The notes beneath the pieces were generated by a model, which was not told the origin of the DNA, searched no databases, and worked only from the letters and a program-made list of their open reading frames with translations. DNA of 10,180 nucleotides. Source: an uncultured Sphingobacteriales bacterium (GTDB lineage: Bacteria; Bacteroidota; Bacteroidia; Chitinophagales; Chitinophagaceae). The stretch covers positions 1 to 10,180 of the forward strand of contig CAMPKG010000103.1 of NCBI GenBank assembly GCA_946887085.1, written 5' to 3'. Both the position numbers and the translations under genes were made by a program. Shown here one piece after another: positions 7,283 to 10,180 of the stretch (position 1 is the stretch's first letter; every line of letters begins with the position of its first letter).

Positions 7283-7294
7283 TGACCAGGATCA
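7283..7294 (+). promoter_or_regulatory. Upstream, imperfect Crp-like operator (TGACC-AG-GATCA)
   Basis: TGACCAGGATCA matches 9 of 12 bases of the operator at 7305-7316. With its flanks it reads A-GTGA-N6-TCAC-A, one base short of the classical Crp consensus. Its centre is 22 bp, about two helical turns, from the centre of the downstream operator, so both would face the same side of the DNA. The expected position near -62 to -66 suits a class I activator site. Confidence 0.5.
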
Positions 7295-7302
7295 CATCCA
7301 GG

Positions 7303-7318
7303 TATGACCGCGGTCATA
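7303..7318 (+). promoter_or_regulatory. Perfect 16-bp palindromic operator upstream of the 7373 gene
   Basis: TATGACCGCGGTCATA is a perfect 16-bp palindrome with the core TGACC-GC-GGTCA. Its core ends 23 bases before the -7 element TACATTTG, the same spacing as at the 6474 promoter. The centre lies near -40 to -44, overlapping where a -33 element would be. Confidence 0.65.
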
Positions 7319-7339
7319 AAAATCCTTCATTTCGCAGAG

Positions 7340-7347
7340 TACATTTG
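7340..7347 (+). promoter_or_regulatory. -7 element of the 7373 gene
   Basis: TACATTTG is a perfect TAnnTTTG, 25 bases before the ATG at 7373. No -33 TTG is present. Because it lies inside the longer frame that opens at 7304, it argues for the downstream start codon. Confidence 0.6.
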
Positions 7348-7372
7348 TATCAGAACTTTAAAGCGAAGTACC

Positions 7373-7561
7373 ATGGAAAAGATAGAGATGAGATATCTTG
7401 CTGGCCTAATCAAAAAAGCGGCGGAATTTCTGAGCATCAACACAGGTAAAAAAACAGTAATTCGCAATACAAAGGTGACTCCTAGGAGCTATTATGAGGG
7501 CATCGCCCGAACGCCCGCGGATTCTGCATTGTTGAGGATGAATAGCCAACCATGGTCTTAA
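7373..7561 (+). CDS. Unknown 62-residue protein, candidate member of the TGACC-NN-GGTCA regulon
   Basis: The product starts MEKIEMRYLAGLIKKAAEFL and is basic overall. An amphipathic helix is likely over residues 1-20, followed by a polar segment (TGKKTVIRNTKVTPRSYYEG) and a short tail. There is no signal peptide, cysteine or recognisable domain. The frame is open from an ATG at 7304, but that codon lies inside the palindromic operator and upstream of the -7 element, so ATG 7373 is chosen. The gene is monocistronic and is followed at 7636 by a hairpin shared with the next gene. Regulation is better supported than function: two Crp-like operators and an activator-type promoter precede it. Confidence 0.65.
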   Translation: MEKIEMRYLAGLIKKAAEFLSINTGKKTVIRNTKVTPRSYYEGIARTPADSALLRMNSQPWS

Positions 7562-7635
7562 AAATACGAGGTGAGATTTTTTGTAAGGGATGAGAGAGAA
7601 AGGCAGTCGATATGGCTACCTATATTTTACAATAA

Positions 7636-7663
7636 AAAATGCCCCGCATCCGCGGGGCATTTT
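7636..7663. terminator. Bidirectional intrinsic terminator
   Basis: A 12-bp perfect stem, AAAATGCCCCGC (7636-7647) with GCGGGGCATTTT (7652-7663), and a four-base loop. It serves the plus-strand gene ending at 7561 and the minus-strand T9SS protein gene, whose stop codon begins (on that strand) at 7686. Confidence 0.92.
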
Positions 7664-7683
7664 CTATTGAGATCCAAACTCTA

Positions 7684-9456
7684 TTATTGCTTTACAAACT
7701 TTTGTGTTGTGGTAAAAGCCTCACCCGCCAGGCGGATATTGTAATATCCTGCAGGTAACTCTTCAACGGAAATACTATTGTTCGTTACTACAGCCGATTT
7801 AACCAACTGACCAGCGAAGTTATAAACAGACACATTTACCGTACCGTTTGCATCAAAATGGAGGCTGCTTATCGCAGGGTTGGGATATATCCTAATTCCT
7901 GCGTTAGTCGCTACTTCCGGAACGTTGTTGACAGCATTCTTACCCATAACAGATACAGCTGCAGATGATGATGTAACAGCGGAACTGCTAAGCGTATACA
8001 TAGTGCCTGCGCTGGTTGCGGCAGAAGCCGTAGTGCTCGTAGTCCATGTGCCATTGGTATTAGTAGATACATATGCCTCGGAGCGATTGAAACCATTCAC
8101 TTCCATTGCTGCGCTCCACATGGGGCTTACTGTCATGTTCACATTTGATGTTGCACTGGTGCCCACAAACCAGGTAGCATTTACTACCGGCTGCGTAACT
8201 GCCAGGTTAGTACCTGTCGTTGCTCCTGATTGTAGCCCTGTCACAACACCCGCGCTAATGGTGCCGCCAGTGGATCCGGGATTCACCTTCACCTTCACAG
8301 GTGCATAAGTTGTAGCATTTGCGCCTATATGCAGGGTTACAGAGTCGCTGGCACTTGTTGCAACGGCGAGGCGGCCATTGTTACCTGTTATTACAAAGCT
8401 ATTGGTCGAGCCACCGGCTACGGACCCGCCTGCACCTACTGTTACGGTGTTAGATCCAATATTCAGCAAACCTGTTTGCAGATCCAGATCCCCGTCAACG
8501 TTCAGATTAGAACCAAGGCCTGCGCTCGCAGAGACGCTGCCAAGATCGATAGTCAGGTCATTCACTGTATTAGCACCGGATGTAAAACGCAGGTTACCGC
8601 CAAGGCTGTTGGTAGAATTGATCATGATATTTGAGGCATTGGTACTGCTGATAGTGCCGCTACCTGATGCCGCCACATTACCGTTGCCACTAAAGCTAAG
8701 GTCGTTGCCATCCAGTACCAGTTCACCTGAGGTCAAGGTTAGCATACCATCCACGTTAAGGTCTGAGTTCAATGTAACGTCATTGCCGGAGCCGACGGCC
8801 ACGGTGATATCGTTAAGGCCAGATCCTGAAAGTTCCAGGCCAGCGCTTGCGGAAGAGCCCGCATAGGTGACATTATAACTGTTGTTCAGGCCCAACGCTC
8901 CTGAGCCCGAAAGGTCCAACGTACCTCCGTCAACCACGATCGTTGCACCATTGGACAGGTTGACACTACCCGCCGCTATGTTAAGCATCCCGGCATCGAG
9001 GACCAACTGTTCGTCCACAGTAATATCGGCAGCGCCCGAAACAGTAGTCCCTGATGACACCAGCACATCTGCGATAATGTCTCCGGTAAATGTAAGGCCA
9101 GATACAAGACCTAGCTCAAGGCTGTCAACATTTACCACACCGTTACCCATGAGTGTGCCGGAGGCAACGGAAAGCATTGTACCTGAATTAGCAGCAAGAG
9201 TTCCGTTAACATCAAGTACCGCAAGCGCGCCATTTACAGATACACTCTGCGTAAGTGTAACCGTGATGCCGCTGGGGATGATGACCATATCAGCAGTGAT
9301 ATTCGATGATGGAGCTACGCCGCCTACCCAGGTTGAGGAGGCATTAAAATTGCCCGAAGTAGTGGCTGTGAAAGTTGCGGCATCTCCTGAAAATGAATTA
9401 AGTGCAAAGCCTGCGGCGAAAGCACACTTCAATAATGACTTCGTAAAGTTTTTCAT
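7684..9456 (-). CDS. Large secreted Gly/Ser/Thr-rich repeat protein with T9SS type A sorting domain
   Basis: The 590-residue product has a signal peptide (MKNFTKSLLKCAFAAGFALN, cleavage near FSGDAA). A G8-like N-terminal stretch follows (SSTWVGGVAPSSN, then VIIPSGITVTLTQSVSVNG). About 330 residues of short beta-strand repeats come next (LNVDGMLTLTSGELVLDGN, LNVDGDLDLQTGLLNIGSN), which suggests a beta-helix or adhesin-like stalk. The last 75 residues form a T9SS type A sorting domain, with IRIYPNPA as its first strand, VSVYNFAGQLV in the middle and LPAGYYNIRL then TTTQKFVKQ at the end. It should be exported by Sec, secreted by T9SS and anchored or released at the cell surface. A binding or matrix role is inferred; no catalytic motif is visible. 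ATG 9456 is preferred to the in-frame GTG at 9462. Cysteine is nearly absent after the signal peptide. Confidence 0.9.
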   Translation of the reverse strand: MKNFTKSLLKCAFAAGFALNSFSGDAATFTATTSGNFNASSTWVGGVAPSSNITADMVIIPSGITVTLTQSVSVNGALAVLDVNGTLAANSGTMLSVASGTLMGNGVVNVDSLELGLVSGLTFTGDIIADVLVSSGTTVSGAADITVDEQLVLDAGMLNIAAGSVNLSNGATIVVDGGTLDLSGSGALGLNNSYNVTYAGSSASAGLELSGSGLNDITVAVGSGNDVTLNSDLNVDGMLTLTSGELVLDGNDLSFSGNGNVAASGSGTISSTNASNIMINSTNSLGGNLRFTSGANTVNDLTIDLGSVSASAGLGSNLNVDGDLDLQTGLLNIGSNTVTVGAGGSVAGGSTNSFVITGNNGRLAVATSASDSVTLHIGANATTYAPVKVKVNPGSTGGTISAGVVTGLQSGATTGTNLAVTQPVVNATWFVGTSATSNVNMTVSPMWSAAMEVNGFNRSEAYVSTNTNGTWTTSTTASAATSAGTMYTLSSSAVTSSSAAVSVMGKNAVNNVPEVATNAGIRIYPNPAISSLHFDANGTVNVSVYNFAGQLVKSAVVTNNSISVEELPAGYYNIRLAGEAFTTTQKFVKQ

Positions 9457-9479
9457 ACGCACGATTTTTTTATTGTAAA

Positions 9480-9488
9480 CAAAATGTA
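9480..9488 (-). promoter_or_regulatory. Candidate -7 element of the T9SS protein gene
   Basis: On the minus strand this reads TACATTTTG, a TAnnTTTG with one extra T. It lies 23 bases before the ATG at 9456. Two TTG triplets upstream are only about 13 bases away, too close for a normal -33 element, so the call is weak. Confidence 0.35.
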
Positions 9489-9631
9489 AAAACTATGCCA
9501 ACAACCCCTGAAGGCCGCAATTGACAAGGTCCCTCGATTGAAAGCGTAGCCTCGGACGTGATTCCGGCTAACGTTATGGAATGATTTTATTACCCTTATG
9601 GTGCAGGTATTAGCCTGTAATTCTTAAACGA

Positions 9632-10027
9632 ATGCATATGAGACAGTTATTACTATTCCTCGCAGTCATTGCACTAACGTTGCCTTTCAAGGCTTTTGCG
9701 CAGAACTATAGGGTCTGCCTTGTCGACAACAAATACAAGATCTGTGATAAAAAAACACCATCGATACATTACACTAAAAAAGCACTTGCAAACGACAAGG
9801 AGACGATGGAGCGCCTGAAAAAAATGGACACACATGTATATATGGGTTATTCCGAACCAGCGCCGACAGCAACGACCAGGTCTAATATGCGGGTATATGT
9901 TGATGACCCGAATGGGGCGTACCAGGGAAAGCCAACCCTTATAAACGACGGTGTTCGAAAGAACAAATCGCGCAACGTCAACTATGGCAACACGGGAGCG
10001 GACCTGCCGCCCAGCGATGGCCGCTGA
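9632..10027 (+). CDS. Small exported protein of unknown function
   Basis: The 131-residue product begins with a clear signal peptide (MRQLLLFLAVIALTLPFKAF after MH) and a likely cleavage site at AFA/QNY. The mature part of roughly 105 residues starts with a cysteine pair (YRVCLVDNKYKICDKKTP) that may form a disulfide in the periplasm. The rest is polar, basic and low in hydrophobic residues, ending in NYGNTGADLPPSDGR, so much of it may be disordered. ATG 9632 and ATG 9638 are both possible and I cannot separate them. The gene is followed by a strong hairpin terminator, which supports expression. No family is recognised. Confidence 0.75.
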   Translation: MHMRQLLLFLAVIALTLPFKAFAQNYRVCLVDNKYKICDKKTPSIHYTKKALANDKETMERLKKMDTHVYMGYSEPAPTATTRSNMRVYVDDPNGAYQGKPTLINDGVRKNKSRNVNYGNTGADLPPSDGR

Positions 10028-10049
10028 TGACCGGAAAAGGAAATATTAA

Positions 10050-10080
10050 AAAATGGCGGTCGTGGCCGCCGTTTTCATTT
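10050..10080 (+). terminator. Intrinsic terminator of the small exported protein gene
   Basis: Stem GGCGG (10055-10059) with CCGCC (10066-10070), extended by a T-G wobble pair and AAAA/TTTT pairs, six-base loop, then TTTTCATTTT. It begins 22 bases after the stop codon. Confidence 0.88.
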
Positions 10081-10128
10081 TAATAACATTATACAACTAT
10101 CTTTTTCCTTACCTTCACCCTCCCGGTT

Positions 10129-10180
10129 ATGAAGTATTTATATGACGCAGCGCTGGCACAACCCTTGCTGGCATTCGCAC
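10129..10180 (+). CDS. Start of a gene truncated by the window edge
   Basis: ATG 10129 opens a frame that runs to the right edge (MKYLYDAALAQPLLAFA), with no stop in 17 codons. It follows a terminator, and TATCTTTT, a near -7 element, lies about 25 bases upstream, which is the usual layout for a gene start in this window. Too little is present to identify it. Confidence 0.4.
   Translation, partial: MKYLYDAALAQPLLAFA

Larger units (their letters stand above)
7128..7372. other. Divergent regulatory region of two small genes
   Basis: This 245-base gap separates the minus-strand gene starting at 7127 from the plus-strand gene at 7373. Its right half holds two operator-like inverted repeats and a -7 element. 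Its left half is AT-rich and I see no clear structure there. Confidence 0.6.

Noticed and set aside
7304..7372. Longer N-terminus for the 7373 gene starting at ATG 7304
   Set aside because: That codon lies within the palindromic operator and the extension crosses the -7 element, so it is unlikely to be transcribed.
8378..9478. Long plus-strand open frames (8378-8866 and 8882-9478) opposite the T9SS protein gene
   Set aside because: They are antisense to a protein with a signal peptide and a clear sorting domain, are rich in Pro/Ala/Ser as expected from the complement of Gly/Ser/Thr codons, and lack their own promoter or start signals.

Overview
The window looks like chromosomal DNA from a member of the Bacteroidota, perhaps the Chitinophagaceae/Chitinophagales (the phylum is well supported, the family is a guess). 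Three things point there: promoters of the TAnnTTTG '-7' type ahead of several genes with few Shine-Dalgarno sites, a large secreted protein ending in a type IX secretion (T9SS) sorting domain, and a response regulator fused to a Crp-type DNA-binding module. No phage, transposon, CRISPR or RNA gene was seen.

Layout. 129-1190 (+) encodes a receiver/Crp-type regulator with no kinase beside it in the window. 1323-2399 (-) is the tRNA uridine hydroxylase trhO. Diverging from trhO, 2502-2961 (+) holds a broken gene for a small exported protein: three short indels in homopolymer runs split it over three frames, yet its reading frame can be restored on paper. It ends stop-to-stop against a PspC-domain membrane protein (2962-3192, -). 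A terminator separates that from aconitase (3307-5571, -). Diverging from aconitase is a lipoprotein with two EGF-like modules (5781-6383, +), preceded by a 27-codon hydrophobic ORF that overlaps its start by ATGA. Then come three small genes of unknown function (6474-6842 +, 6927-7127 -, 7373-7561 +), a T9SS-exported repeat protein (7684-9456, -), a small exported protein (9632-10027, +) and the first codons of another gene at the right edge. Strong hairpin terminators lie at about 6878, 7636 and 10050.

Main observation. Two of the unknown small genes (6474 and 7373) share a promoter architecture. A palindromic operator TGACC-NN-GGTCA (TGA-N6-TCA, the half-site layout of Crp/Fnr proteins) is followed by exactly 23 bases and then a perfect TAnnTTTG -7 element, with the ATG 22-25 bases further on. 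Neither promoter has a recognisable -33 element. This is the geometry expected for class II Crp-type activation. The 7373 promoter has a second, imperfect copy of the operator exactly 22 bp (two helical turns) upstream. The exact 12-mer pattern was found by eye nowhere else in the window. The Crp-type regulator at 129-1190 keeps the E-x3-R recognition-helix pattern that reads TGA/TCA half-sites, so it is a natural candidate for the activator. This suggests a small Crp/Fnr-type regulon, possibly with phosphorylation input, that controls uncharacterised small proteins.
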